A stretch of 64,000 nt of DNA, taken from the NCBI GenBank assembly GCA_020747015.1, contig JAGTJM010000043.1, positions 186,001 through 250,000 of the forward strand, written 5' to 3'. Every line of letters starts with the position of its first letter. Positions within the stretch are counted from its first letter, which is position 1. Position numbers and translations under genes: made by a program. The notes beneath the pieces were generated by a model. It had not been told where the DNA came from. It saw only the letters and a program-made list of their open reading frames with translations, and ran no database searches. Of the stretch, positions 12,255 through 22,716 are shown in pieces. This stretch comes from Pyrenochaeta sp. MPI-SDFR-AT-0127 (Eukaryota; Ascomycota; Dothideomycetes; Pleosporales; Cucurbitariaceae).

Positions 12255-13938
12255 TTAGGCTTTGACAGTGCTCCTCTTCATGCCCTTCTTCGCATTCCTC
12301 TCCCTCTCCTTCTCCAAAAACTTCCTTTGCTCATCTGCGCTCAAGCGTCCCAACTTGGCGTCACGCTGCTCCTTCTTTAGCTTATCTGCCGCGAGTTTCC
12401 TCTCCTCGGCCTTCTCCTCATCGTCTGCCTTCCGGAGCTTCGCGATGCGTTCCTCGCGGGTCTGCTTGATTCGGCGGAGCGCTTCCGGGCGGAAGTGCGC
12501 AGAGGAGACGAGGTGGTCGGCTAGGCGCAAGAAATAGGTAAAGACCGGGAGGGTGGATGCGTAATCAGAAGTGAGCTTGAGGGAGAGGTTGATACGTTTG
12601 CGAGGCTTTGTGTCGTCAAGGCTGGTAGCGTGTTAGTCGCGTGCTTTGAGAAGGAATGGTGTAGGGCTCGACTACTTCGCGAACCTATGCAAAAGCTGAT
12701 CTACATTTACAAGGGCCGCGGAAGCGCTCGAGTCCTTACCAAGGGATATATAACTCACGTCTTTGGCTGGTCCATGGGCTGATCGCTAACAACGAGTGCC
12801 TCAAAGCTATCTCCAGCATCGTTGATGGCCTTGATGAGCTCGGGCGTAAGAAGCGTATCAGTGACCTCAGCGCTCTCACTCATGACGGTGGTCCAGATGG
12901 GAAGTTTAGCGTGATCGCGAGTCGCCGTGAGGGACAAATCATAGCGGTCATCACGTAGACGCTTCATAACATCCTTGTGTACAACAGCAAACACGAACCC
13001 ATCAAATGTGCTGTTGGAAACTTTCTTCGCGTCGCCCTTGCCATACGCAGGAGCCACCTTGGACTCCTGACCATCAAAAACGTACGCGGTAGCTTCCAGA
13101 CGTTCCTGGGGAGCAGGAAAGCTTTCTATGAACAATGGGATGAGGTGTTCGCCGAGGCGCATGAATGGGTTAAATCGCTTAGCGAGCGTAAGCTTGAAGT
13201 CGACAAAGGCAACGTTCTGACGACCTGTTGCATATGTTTGGAACTCGTCACCCTTCTTTTCACGGAGCATGGTATCTGGGTTCGATGCCTTGTCGAGTGC
13301 CTGCTGCGCTGCCAACTCTGCGGCTGGGCCGGCCAGATCCTCTGCCGAAGCTAGGGGAACAGTATAGCCAACCTGGGCGAATTCTTGCAGTAACACCGGC
13401 GCATGGGCTCTCATCCAGGTCTTAGCCTTGCTGCGATTCCGCTTTGTGCCCCATACATGAACGACGATGATGGCAAGGAGGAAGGGCAGGATGTACATCT
13501 CAAGCTTGAAGTCCTCCTTCGTCGTGCGCTCCCATACGCGGTACCATGCCGTGTACGGGCGCTGACCGAGGGTCGAGGTAGGTACTGCTTGTGCCGCGCC
13601 GGTTGTGAACGAAGAGATGGCGGCTGGTGTGGGTTCAGGCGCGCCTGCGTAGTCTGCGAAGTCTGCGATGGTGTCAGCGTGCTGCGATTGTGCAAGGTTC
13701 CAACTCTTCGCCGTCAATAAAACCTTCGAAAGCCCTCCCTTGATTGCTCCTACAGCCAACAAATAGCTGATGACATGGAAGCAAGCATCAATAACTAGGG
13801 TCGTATGCGATCCCATCTCCGGGTCATTGGAACGGTTGCAGATCATAAAGGAAGAGGAGAGAACGTACCATCGTCACTAGCAACTGGCGCCTGTATAGGC
13901 TTTTGCCCACCAAAGAGTCCCTTGACGAAATCTGCCAT
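12255..13938 (-). CDS. CCDC47-like (DUF1682) ER membrane protein
   Basis: Three exons, 13938-13869, 13662-12759 and 12621-12255, give 446 residues; the introns are 206 and 137 bp with GTACGT and GTGAGT donors. The protein starts MADFVKGLFGGQKP and has one membrane segment (MYILPFLLAIIVVHVWG). The following globular part matches the DUF1682/CCDC47 pattern (KKGDEFQTYATGRQNVAF, HLIPLFIESFPAPQERLEA). It ends in a long Lys/Glu/Arg-rich coiled coil (EERIAKLRKADDEEKAEERK). Animal CCDC47 is part of the PAT chaperone of the multipass translocon and affects ER calcium. A related role in membrane-protein insertion is inferred, not shown. Confidence 0.88.
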
Positions 13939-14581
13939 TGTATTTGATCAGCTCAATGGCACAGTGGACAGGTGTTGCAGTTAGGAAGACGCCGCGCGGG
14001 AGGTGTTGCTGGAAGGATCTCGGCTCGGCACTGACGTTTTAGAACGCGCTAGCACGAATGTGGAGGGGCAGCCGGGGAGCTTTCCTGAGGGCTCTTTCAT
14101 CCAGTCTTACTCCACAATTCGTCATCCAAGTGGATAGGCCAGTGTGATTAGATTGGAGAGTACTGAAAGGGCGACATATTTCCCAGACTTGCCTCGCTCC
14201 AATTGTAGTGGGTCTTGACGTTCTCCTGGCACAATCGATCAACAGGCAAAGATTATCAAGGCCATACTATGGATCAGTGTCGATGCCTTGATCGTATCAA
14301 GATAAGTCTGAATGGCAACACTAAGAAGTGTTGCGATACTACTCCTTGACATGTAAATGCTGTAATCGAGATTTGTGGAATCATACGACACTGGCGAACT
14401 GTCACTAGGCCAGAGTAAGATGCTCGAAGGTGCTTTACGGGGCGTTGCTGAGTGCATTCTATTCAATGGGACAAAAGAAACGTCGTGATGAGTTGCAGAC
14501 GTGTTGATTGTTTGTACAATAAGGGCGACAAAGACTCTCCCTATGTTGCCCTGTCCTGATATCCTTATCATTTCTTGTACT

Positions 14582-15098
14582 CTAGTTCTTTCCGGCCCAG
14601 GTCTTGTGTCCCTAGCCAATTCATCAGCCATAGTGTCTGATTGTGTACTGTATGAAGAACTCACCAGGACCAGACGGCCCATCATGTACATGCTAGCACC
14701 AAAGCTCGTGAAAAGCATGACCTTGAATGCAGGGACCATGAACTTGCCGCGGGCCTAGGTAAACACAAGAATTAGCATATAATTCTCAGAAATTTCCCTT
14801 TCCCACAAACGCGCAGTCGCGAATGACGAAGCCTAAGCTTCTCTCGAGCCAACCACGTCATCCATCCATCCAACCACCACCACCACCCAACTCTCTCTTT
14901 CTGACGCACCTTTTCCCAAGTCCTCAAGCCATCGTGCTTCTGGAATTCGCGCTGATAATGCGGGACGCGGTTCTCGCGGAAAACCCAGCTGCAGGCAGTC
15001 AGTACCGAGCTATGTGTGAGAAGCCGGCGGAGCGCTGGCGGCGGTTGCGCAGGCGTTTTAATGCCCGGCAACCACTTTCGCAGCTGCAGAGTAGACAT
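14582..15098 (-). CDS. cytochrome c oxidase subunit VIIa (COX7A) family protein
   Basis: Three exons, 15098-14910, 14754-14665 and 14611-14582, give 102 residues with GTGCGT and GTGAGT donors and all phases closing. The core ENRVPHYQREFQKHDG followed by a single membrane helix (VPAFKVMLFTSFGASMYMMG) matches the animal COX7A layout (NKVPEKQKLFQEDDG then one helix). The last exon encodes GHKTWAGKN. COX7A is a nuclear-encoded, single-span subunit of respiratory complex IV and of its supercomplex contacts. The start MSTLQLRKW is the best in-frame ATG and gives an Arg-rich, presequence-like leader. A further 5' intron with acceptor CTGCAG near 14980 is possible, so the first about 45 residues are less certain. 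It is divergent from the PPR gene. Confidence 0.78.
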
Positions 15099-15347
15099 AC
15101 CCTGCCATTGTGAAGAGTGGAGAGGTGTATATGCGGTGTCGCGGGGCCAATGGGTGGATTGGTGCGTGTGTCGGTCGTTGAAGTTGCAGGTCGAATGATC
15201 CATCGGAGGAAGGAAGTTGAAATGCCAAGGCGCTTAGCTACTTTGAGCGTCCTTAGCTTTCGCGACTTGAGCTCGAGCTTGCAGACAAGTGAAGAAAGCG
15301 ATTGCAGCTGCCCATGGACTGATGTTGCATATTTTGCTGTCTTGTTG
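15099..15347. promoter_or_regulatory. divergent promoter between COX7A-like and PPR genes
   Basis: Only about 250 bp separate the two predicted start codons, which point away from each other. Both products are predicted to act in mitochondria (complex IV subunit and PPR protein), so a shared bidirectional promoter is a reasonable inference. I identify no specific factor site. Confidence 0.55.
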
Positions 15348-17897
15348 ATGCCACCGGCCCTGGACAGGCTCCTCGCAAGCCCCTCTGCCCTGAGGCTTCT
15401 GAGACTGATCGTCACTACCCCCGAGCTCCCAGCAGCATGTTCGACGGCCGCCAGATGCTGCAATTCCATAACCTCTCGTCGCAGCTACTCGAACAACCGG
15501 ACATATAAGCAAAAATGGAGACGGTGGCAGGACGCACAAGAGGAGATCGTCAGCAGAGACAAGGTGCGCCGATTGCTCGAAGCAGAAGACACGACGGGCA
15601 ACCGAGTAGTGAAGCTCGACGTTCCACTACTTGGTACACTGAGCGAGGGCAAAGGAAAAGGCGATGATGCATCATGGGCTGCTACTCTTGCGCACCGGGA
15701 GAGACTCCAGAGACTTCGTGGCGTAAAATCAACCTGGAGAGAGTGCCGCCAGCGAGGATATCGTTTGCCCATCGACGACACTCCAGACGCCGAGTTCTTA
15801 TGGGCGACATTTATCAAGCACCCTGAACTTGTGGTGAACGTCATAGACCATGCAGCCGAGACGCTCCACGAGACGGGCAAAACCTACCCTCGTCTTTACG
15901 AGTTAGTCATGAGTGCATGGCTGCTACGCGAACCGAGACATGCCTTGGAGTACCACCACAAGATGCTAGTAAAGCTAAATCTCAGGAAACTCCCATTGCG
16001 AGACTTGGCAATCCTAGGGCGTTCAACTTTTAGACCTCCAGCCTACGAGGCGCTAATGGATATTTACCGGAACAGCAATGAGCGTGACCTTTATGACGAG
16101 ATAATCCCGGCCCTCATTGAGAGGGGGAACACAAGAATGGCCCGACGCTGGCACATGCTTTGTACATTCCGGAATGACATGCCCTCCGAATCGGTAGCTC
16201 GCCATCCGCTCGTTAATGTTTTCATGGCCGAAGCCTCCACCATCTCCGCTACTGAAGTGCACTTCGAGATGAAGAAAACATCCAAGAAGCGGGGACAACC
16301 AATTGGGGCATACAACAAAGAGCTTATGCAACGATTGTTAGGGCGCGACACCGCACCTGTACGCTTCGAGGACTCTTTCTGCGCTCGAATGTTTGCAACT
16401 CGATCATTCCCTCCAGGATCGATTATACAAGGCTTGGCCATGGTCGGGGTTAATGAGATCGGCCCTCAGGCAGTGCTGGCGATGGCACTACGAACACGCC
16501 CTGTGGAAGACCTACCAACGAGATTTGAGGAGCTTAAGTCAGCCGGTATCTCGCTACAAGGCTGCGTGTTCTCTATTGCGCTAGAAAAGTTTGCCATGGA
16601 ACAAAGATGGCGGCTGGTGCGTAGTATGCTCGAAACTGATCAACATCCAGACGTCTTTGGCGATGCTGAAGTGCAACGGGCGCTGCTCGAGCACTATCTC
16701 GACCGCGAAGACTTCGTGCAGGCGCAACGCACATTAGCGATCCTGTCGCTTTTCCACAACGACTCCAGCGCAGCATCGTGGAATATGCTTCTTCAAATAT
16801 ACATTAAGCGATCTGGGCCACAGCATGTTATGGAAGTGCTCCAAGACATGCGCACCCAAGGTGTCATGGTGTCTTTAGAATCCATTATTGCAATCAAGGG
16901 GTTACTACGACACCGGCGACCTGGTCACAAACCAGGTCGATCAACCCATGGGAAATTCGACGACTTGCGTTTCGTCACCCGCATCTATATATCCATTCTT
17001 GAATCAGGTACAGGAGCGATCTTCCCCTCGATGTGGCGTGAGATTATTTGTCGCTTCGGGATGCTTGGCCGCTTTAGAGAACTAAGACGTCTTTTGCTAT
17101 GGCTTCTATCCTGGTACGCACCAAGAAGTAACGTCCAATTTGTTGGACTTCCAGAGTCGCCTTTCCGACAAACGGCACTGAAGAAGCTACGCGCAACCTA
17201 CCCTGAAACCAACCACTACTTTCACTTTCCTGCCATGGTCACTCAAAACCAGAACCCATACCACCCTCTTCGGCGACTTTTTCAGCCTTCACTCCAACAA
17301 GCTCTCATTGTTTGGGGTTTCAGGGCGGGCTTGCTAGCAAACGCTGGACTTGAGCAGTCCATGCTCGGCTCCACACTAGGAAAGAAGCACTACCGCCGTC
17401 GTCTCCTCCAAAGGCGGATCCTCAATCGCCTTGACTGGAGCATTGGCCTCAGAACTGTTGTACAGCTTCGTGATCTCGGTGTGAATGTGCATCACCATAC
17501 CGTTCTCAAGGCCCTACAGATGCAATTCATTGTCATGTTTGGCCGCGGTAGAAGTAAGAAAAAGGAGAACAGGCTTATGGAGAAGGCGAATACGATCCCG
17601 TACGCTGTGTATGTCAACGAAGTCAACAGGATCTGGGGTAGTGAGCTATTGAAGGAGCCGCAATCCTCTGGAACTGATATGTTGCATGAACAGATGTGGC
17701 ATCCACGACTGCGAAGAAAACCCCATCGCCCAGCCTCGATCAATCTCGGAAAGACCCAGAGGTTGGGCGTGCAGAAGCGACCCGGTAGAAAGGAGGTCGA
17801 AAGTAATGCTAGTGGCGCCAGTCACGACAATGGAATTCCTCTTCTGGAGGAACTTCAGAAGCATTCTGTGTCACAGGCAAGGGGATCAGGTGTATGA
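15348..17897 (+). CDS. mitochondrial pentatricopeptide-repeat (PPR) protein
   Basis: An intronless frame of 849 residues from the ATG at 15348. The frame is open further upstream, but MPPALDRLLASPSALRLLRL gives a good mitochondrial presequence, followed by RRSYSNN. The middle consists of helical repeat units such as ASWNMLLQIYIKRSGPQHVM and LLEHYLDREDFVQAQRTL, as in fungal PPR proteins. The C-terminal region has the block SLQQALIVWGFRAGLLANAG that I associate with ascomycete PPR proteins, then a basic tail. Such proteins bind organellar RNA and help its processing, stability or translation. The specific transcript cannot be told from the sequence. The divergent neighbour encodes a complex IV subunit. 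Confidence 0.87.
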   Translation: MPPALDRLLASPSALRLLRLIVTTPELPAACSTAARCCNSITSRRSYSNNRTYKQKWRRWQDAQEEIVSRDKVRRLLEAEDTTGNRVVKLDVPLLGTLSEGKGKGDDASWAATLAHRERLQRLRGVKSTWRECRQRGYRLPIDDTPDAEFLWATFIKHPELVVNVIDHAAETLHETGKTYPRLYELVMSAWLLREPRHALEYHHKMLVKLNLRKLPLRDLAILGRSTFRPPAYEALMDIYRNSNERDLYDEIIPALIERGNTRMARRWHMLCTFRNDMPSESVARHPLVNVFMAEASTISATEVHFEMKKTSKKRGQPIGAYNKELMQRLLGRDTAPVRFEDSFCARMFATRSFPPGSIIQGLAMVGVNEIGPQAVLAMALRTRPVEDLPTRFEELKSAGISLQGCVFSIALEKFAMEQRWRLVRSMLETDQHPDVFGDAEVQRALLEHYLDREDFVQAQRTLAILSLFHNDSSAASWNMLLQIYIKRSGPQHVMEVLQDMRTQGVMVSLESIIAIKGLLRHRRPGHKPGRSTHGKFDDLRFVTRIYISILESGTGAIFPSMWREIICRFGMLGRFRELRRLLLWLLSWYAPRSNVQFVGLPESPFRQTALKKLRATYPETNHYFHFPAMVTQNQNPYHPLRRLFQPSLQQALIVWGFRAGLLANAGLEQSMLGSTLGKKHYRRRLLQRRILNRLDWSIGLRTVVQLRDLGVNVHHHTVLKALQMQFIVMFGRGRSKKKENRLMEKANTIPYAVYVNEVNRIWGSELLKEPQSSGTDMLHEQMWHPRLRRKPHRPASINLGKTQRLGVQKRPGRKEVESNASGASHDNGIPLLEELQKHSVSQARGSGV

Positions 17898-20800
17898 TAT
17901 TCTTCTGTAAAGTAATGACACCCCAAGCATGCCCAAAGCTGGGCCTGTATTGTACGTAGGTGCATCTATGTATACTAATCAAACTCAAACCCTTCATCTT
18001 TTGACTCTAACCTCATACCTTACAAGTATATCTCGCATTCTTACGTTCCTTGAGTTCCTCATTCTTATTCTTAAAGACCCTCGGCAAAGCCATGACCCGT
18101 CTCATCTATAATTGCATACAGTTGCTCTCCATTCCTCACAAGAGATTTGTTCCAAGCTTCGTCTGACTGCGCTCGATCCTCTGCCATTAGGAGAGAAACC
18201 TTTCATCGCTGGTAGTGTCTGTGAATAAACTCAAGACATGAGGCAATTCCCCCTTCTACAAACAAAGGCGAGCAACGACATGGGCTTTAGCCTTGTGTGT
18301 GGGGATGGTGCCCCTCAAAGCACGGCAGATGAGCAAATGCTGCTACTGCGTCTCCCTTCTGCGGTGAGGCTGGAAGTCTTTGCCTGAGATGGATACCCCT
18401 CAGTTCCTCGGATGAAAGCTGGATGCGTTGTTCATATCGCTATAGGCCCGAGGTTGAGCCTGTACCTTTGATGTTTGTTCTGCAGCTTAATACGCAATGA
18501 GAGCCGATGCAAGATCATGGGGAGATGAACAGCCGGGTACTCTTGGTCGTTTCTCGTCGGCCCTTCTCGCAGGATGATAGGCGTTATTACGGGCGATGTG
18601 TAAGTGATAGCTCTCAAATAGCCACCGAGGTCTACTCGATGCCGGTTGCTACACAGACGAGTCGCGACACATGTGGACGGATGTTGAGCATGGGAAGAGC
18701 ATCTTCCCACATGAAGCGGTGAGGCCTGAACATGTGCTGGATTAAAGAATCAAATGGATCTTGCAGATCATGGATGGCAGGCAAAAGCGCATTGACGGAC
18801 GATCTGAAGTCAGCCATGCGAAGTCTCTAGGGTACATACCATACTTTGTTAGCCTACGGAGAGGTTACAGAATGCATCCAACTCCGAAACGAGCGTTACT
18901 TGGCCTATCACATCTCCGATAGAAGACCCAATGAATTGTCCCTCTGCTCATATGCTCGAACCATGCAGAATGACGTGGTCGGTGAGAGCCTCATGATGTT
19001 TCAGTGTCGCGTTGGGCAGTTTTTGGGTCTCTGAAGTGGGGTATGGAGTGGCTAGTGTCGATCCCTCGATGTATTTGTGGCAGTCTTCGGTTGATGGATT
19101 GTGACATAGCCGAGTGTAAACGAACTCCACAGAAGCGCTCGGTTGTAAGTAGTCGAGTGGAGATGTCATGTTTGACAGGCCAGGGACAGGTCCCTTTTTA
19201 CGAGCAAGTGCGAGGATCGACGGCGTTTACGACAATGTCCTCTAGCGGTGAAAGCCTCAAATGCAAAGAGTCGACCAATAAACATTGCGGACAGTTCAAG
19301 TTAGGGGATCTGAAGTAGTTTGAGAGGATGGAAAACATCTAGCATGTGCCCGACATTGGTCCGAACGGTTGGTGAACCAGAAAAGCTACTCCGATGGTCA
19401 AGGACTTCATTGGCAAGGTGTTTGCGCGTTGGCAGCGAGATGGTAAGGTAACCCTCGTAGCAATGTGTAAACTAGTGTAGAATCGTGGAAAATGTAGTTG
19501 TATAGCCTAGTTGATTGGTTGCAGTTCAAAAAGCGGTGTATAGCGGTGAAGATCAGTGGGAATGGTGAAGACGATATATCGGCCCGAACAATTGTCGCCT
19601 CCGTCTTTCCGTACAATACGTCATTTTGAGACGGTAGTTGGTGGGTCTATAGATGTTTTTCGAGGTGAAGCCTGGGTTGACTACAATGCAAGTGCCGGTT
19701 GAGGCGTAAACCCTGGAGAGTGGCAATCTTTGCTTCCCCTGCTGTTCGCGCCATGAGCCCTTAGTAATCAATACCGTACCTCAAAGAGGTGAACTCGGCA
19801 TTGGTAGGATTACAAGGATCACTCCTGCATGTGGCCAGGAAGCAGTGTTCTTCGCGCGACAATACACCCATTTTCCAATTGCACTCACGATTCGCAAAAG
19901 TCCGAAGATGGTTAAGTGATCTATCCACTGCAGGCCTAGAGAGGTTGTGTCTCAGAAACCGGCAAGGCCGGAAGGGCTGCTATGTTTAGCTTAACAGAGG
20001 CTCTGAGCATGACCTGGACTGAAAGACTCAGTCGGAACAGTAAGCTGAGTATTCGAAGAGACTACCGCTCGTCTGGGACTACCGTACTAATCAATCGTGT
20101 ATTTGCATGTGCGCAATAAACGATTAAATATTTTTTACAAACTGAATAGAAGTAACGAGTGCCATTGGCGTTCTGAGGCAGCCAGCTGAGAGCTGAAAGT
20201 CGGGATTTGAAGCCTCTTTCTTCACTTTCGGGTGAAAATACGAAAGGTGTTCGGCCTACTCCGAACCACAAAAGAACATTGTAGTCCAGGTGACACAGCC
20301 TTGGTGTAATAGAGTTCTGAGTCAGATAGAGCCGCGAGCTTATAGAGGCGCGGTTGCCAAAATCTGGATATCGTGCACGAAAGCGTCGAGTCCTGCTCCT
20401 GTAAGCTGGATGATGGGCGCTGGTGGTGGTGTCAGTCGCTCATCGGTATTAGGTATCGAAAAGCACCTACTGACAGCCTCAACCACATTTTTGCGCTGCA
20501 AGCGGGCCAAGTGGGCTGACCATTCATTGAATTGGTGGTAAGAAAAGGCAATCCTGGCGCCCTAGTGGTCAGAAGCAGGGCCGCCTAGCGATATGTTTGA
20601 TCGCTGGCTGGCTAGCTCACGGAACCCAGCCGGGAAAGTGGCGCGCGATGCTGGAACACCAGATCAAAAGGCAATGTGACATGGCGAGCTACTCTAACAG
20701 CAGTCGAGCAGAGAGTTTGGCTGTAATGATGTTGTAAGTGGGCGAGGTGTGGGTTGTTGTGATGGTGTATTGGAGGCCGCATCATCTGGAACACAACTAT

Positions 20801-22038
20801 GGCTCGACTTCGTCGGTGACCACTCAAAGGCTCCCCCGGGTTTGAGGCGAAGAAATGGTCAGCAAAGCTGCAAGGGCCGATGGAAAGTTCACGCAAGCAG
20901 CCTCGTAACCCTCTTCGGAGGACGCGCAGGCCGAATGGAGCAACGTTCGGTAGCAGCTCACCATCAGTCAGCGCCCTTGGAGAACGCAAGCGAGGGTGTG
21001 TGAGTACAATGGAGGGAGGGTGTGCCGGTAACAAACCGGCCAAGCTTACATCAGGTGCAAAAATGAGGCTGGGGTTGGGGATATGGACGACGGGTCAGTC
21101 GTGAATAGCAATCGGTGTGATATGCCCCGCTACTAGCGTGCGATCGCAGGTATGCACTTCGGGCCTTTGCTCCACCTCGCATCCTGCACTCTCCACCCTT
21201 TGCGCTGCAACCTTGGACAATGGCCGCTGTAGTTCTTTCACCGTGGGGCCCGACGGCGCTGTGGGATTGCGGCGATCGACGGTCCTGCGCAACGGGCGTC
21301 CTGGAGTCCTCCGAGCGTCCACAGGCCGTCTTCGAGCGTGCGGCGGATGGCCTGCAGCATGACCATGGCCATGAAGGTGTGCGACTCAGTCAAATGACTG
21401 GTCAGCCGTCACTCTGCCTGTCATTCATTCCTCTGCGCCTTGGAACTCCTACCCGTTTTGTCCACGCTGAACTAAGCTTTTCGTCCACACCCACACTAAT
21501 GCAGCAGGGGGCAAATGTGCTGCACATGCAGGGCCGCGAGAGAGCGGCGGCCTACTCTGAACATAAGTACTGCACAGATCCTTCACGATATGCCTTTGAT
21601 ATTCGGTGAGCTCAAGGAGGAAACCAGGACACACTGGTCTTCCTATCCTCTCCATACCACTTGCTTGCCTTTTGCCTCGTCCTTCTCCCAGGCAGACGTC
21701 TTCTAGGCAACACAAACCCTTGTCTCATCTGGCTTCTCTCTGGCACTGCGCCCTCCTGTGACTCGACCCGAGGCCGTACGCCCTAGTCACGTATATAAAC
21801 CTCGCAGGTGCACAACTGAACTACTGGCGGTACTACAAAAGACCTCTTCAGCACCGCGTTCCTCTTTCCGCCGATCAGTGCTCGCACACTGCTCTGTCTA
21901 GGATCGACCGGCCGGGAGCCGGGAAGGAAGAAGAGTATTCCATCCCACGTTGTGCGCGCCAAAGTTGAGCCAAGCGCTACACGGTCACTACCCAGACGCC
22001 GTTCCTCTCTTCGAGCATTCAAAAACATCATCTCGACA
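17898..22038. other. 4 kb gene-poor region
   Basis: All frames are short and overlap without protein-like composition. I see no splice-connected exon series, no tRNA and no clear transposon ends. The last about 300 bp should be the promoter and 5' UTR of the gene starting at 22039. Confidence 0.55.
21792..21799 (+). promoter_or_regulatory. TATA box candidate
   Basis: A perfect TATATAAA stands about 240 bp upstream of the ATG at 22039, between GC-rich flanks, and fits a core promoter for that gene with a long 5' UTR. Confidence 0.45.
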
Positions 22039-22716
22039 ATGCCCTCCTACCTCCGAAACCCCTATAGGTCCTACTCTTATCCTCCATGCCTCGAGTCTAC
22101 CGAGTATGAATATCCCCAGACGAGAGATCTTCCAGACATCGATGAGAATCCATTCGCGCATTTCATCACTCCAATCAATGAAGAAGACGACCCCTATGAC
22201 CTTTCCCTGAGTGCTGGCATCATAGCTCCCGATGGACCTCGTACAGGCAAGGCTTCCAAGTTTACGTCAGGCGTCGCCGACAAGTGGGCTCGATACGTCA
22301 AGTATAATCATACACAACTCCATAGCCAGTACCATACTCCCACCATCCCCGAAGAGGATGAGGAATCCTTCATGGGCCTTGATGATGATCGCTTAAACGA
22401 CACGCCACATATCTTGACACAGATCAACGCCCCGAGGATCTCCGTCATGGAGCCAACCCGTGGTCGCGCACAAGAGCTTGTGGCTCGCAAGGCGCAGAAC
22501 CGGCGCCGGTTGTCGAGAAACCCCTCCGGCCACCATCACTCCTGGAGAGAGCCTAGTCCAGAGTTGTTCACTGTTGATGAGTCGGAGGAAGAGGAGGTAC
22601 CCGTGCTTAGACGTACGAAGACGAGAAAGGCCAAGGATGGCGCTGATCGCCGGAGGTCATCGACAAGATCAAGGTCAAGGGTGAGGTTTGACGCAACAGA
22701 AAAATCAAGATTGTGA
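22039..22716 (+). CDS. hypothetical disordered protein ending in SRL (possible PTS1)
   Basis: A single-exon frame of 225 residues starting MPSYLRNPYRSYSYP. The frame is open upstream but has no ATG there. The protein is mostly hydrophilic: a Tyr/Pro-rich start, acidic patches (PTIPEEDEESF, DESEEEEVPVL), and a basic Arg/Ser-rich end (RRRSSTRSRSRVRFD). The last residues are EKSRL, with SRL at the carboxyl terminus, a consensus peroxisomal type 1 signal. The other SRL protein in the window is Hex1. I recognise no domain and assign no function. The SRL may be functional or fortuitous. Confidence 0.7.
   Translation: MPSYLRNPYRSYSYPPCLESTEYEYPQTRDLPDIDENPFAHFITPINEEDDPYDLSLSAGIIAPDGPRTGKASKFTSGVADKWARYVKYNHTQLHSQYHTPTIPEEDEESFMGLDDDRLNDTPHILTQINAPRISVMEPTRGRAQELVARKAQNRRRLSRNPSGHHHSWREPSPELFTVDESEEEEVPVLRRTKTRKAKDGADRRRSSTRSRSRVRFDATEKSRL

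Noticed and set aside
15117..15347. Upstream extension of the PPR frame to 15117
   Set aside because: It would overlap the divergent promoter. The ATG at 15348 gives a proper mitochondrial presequence.
20160..20230. tRNA-like TTCAAATCCCG on the minus strand
   Set aside because: The flanking stem does not pair (GAGGC against CCCGA) and no other tRNA arms are present.
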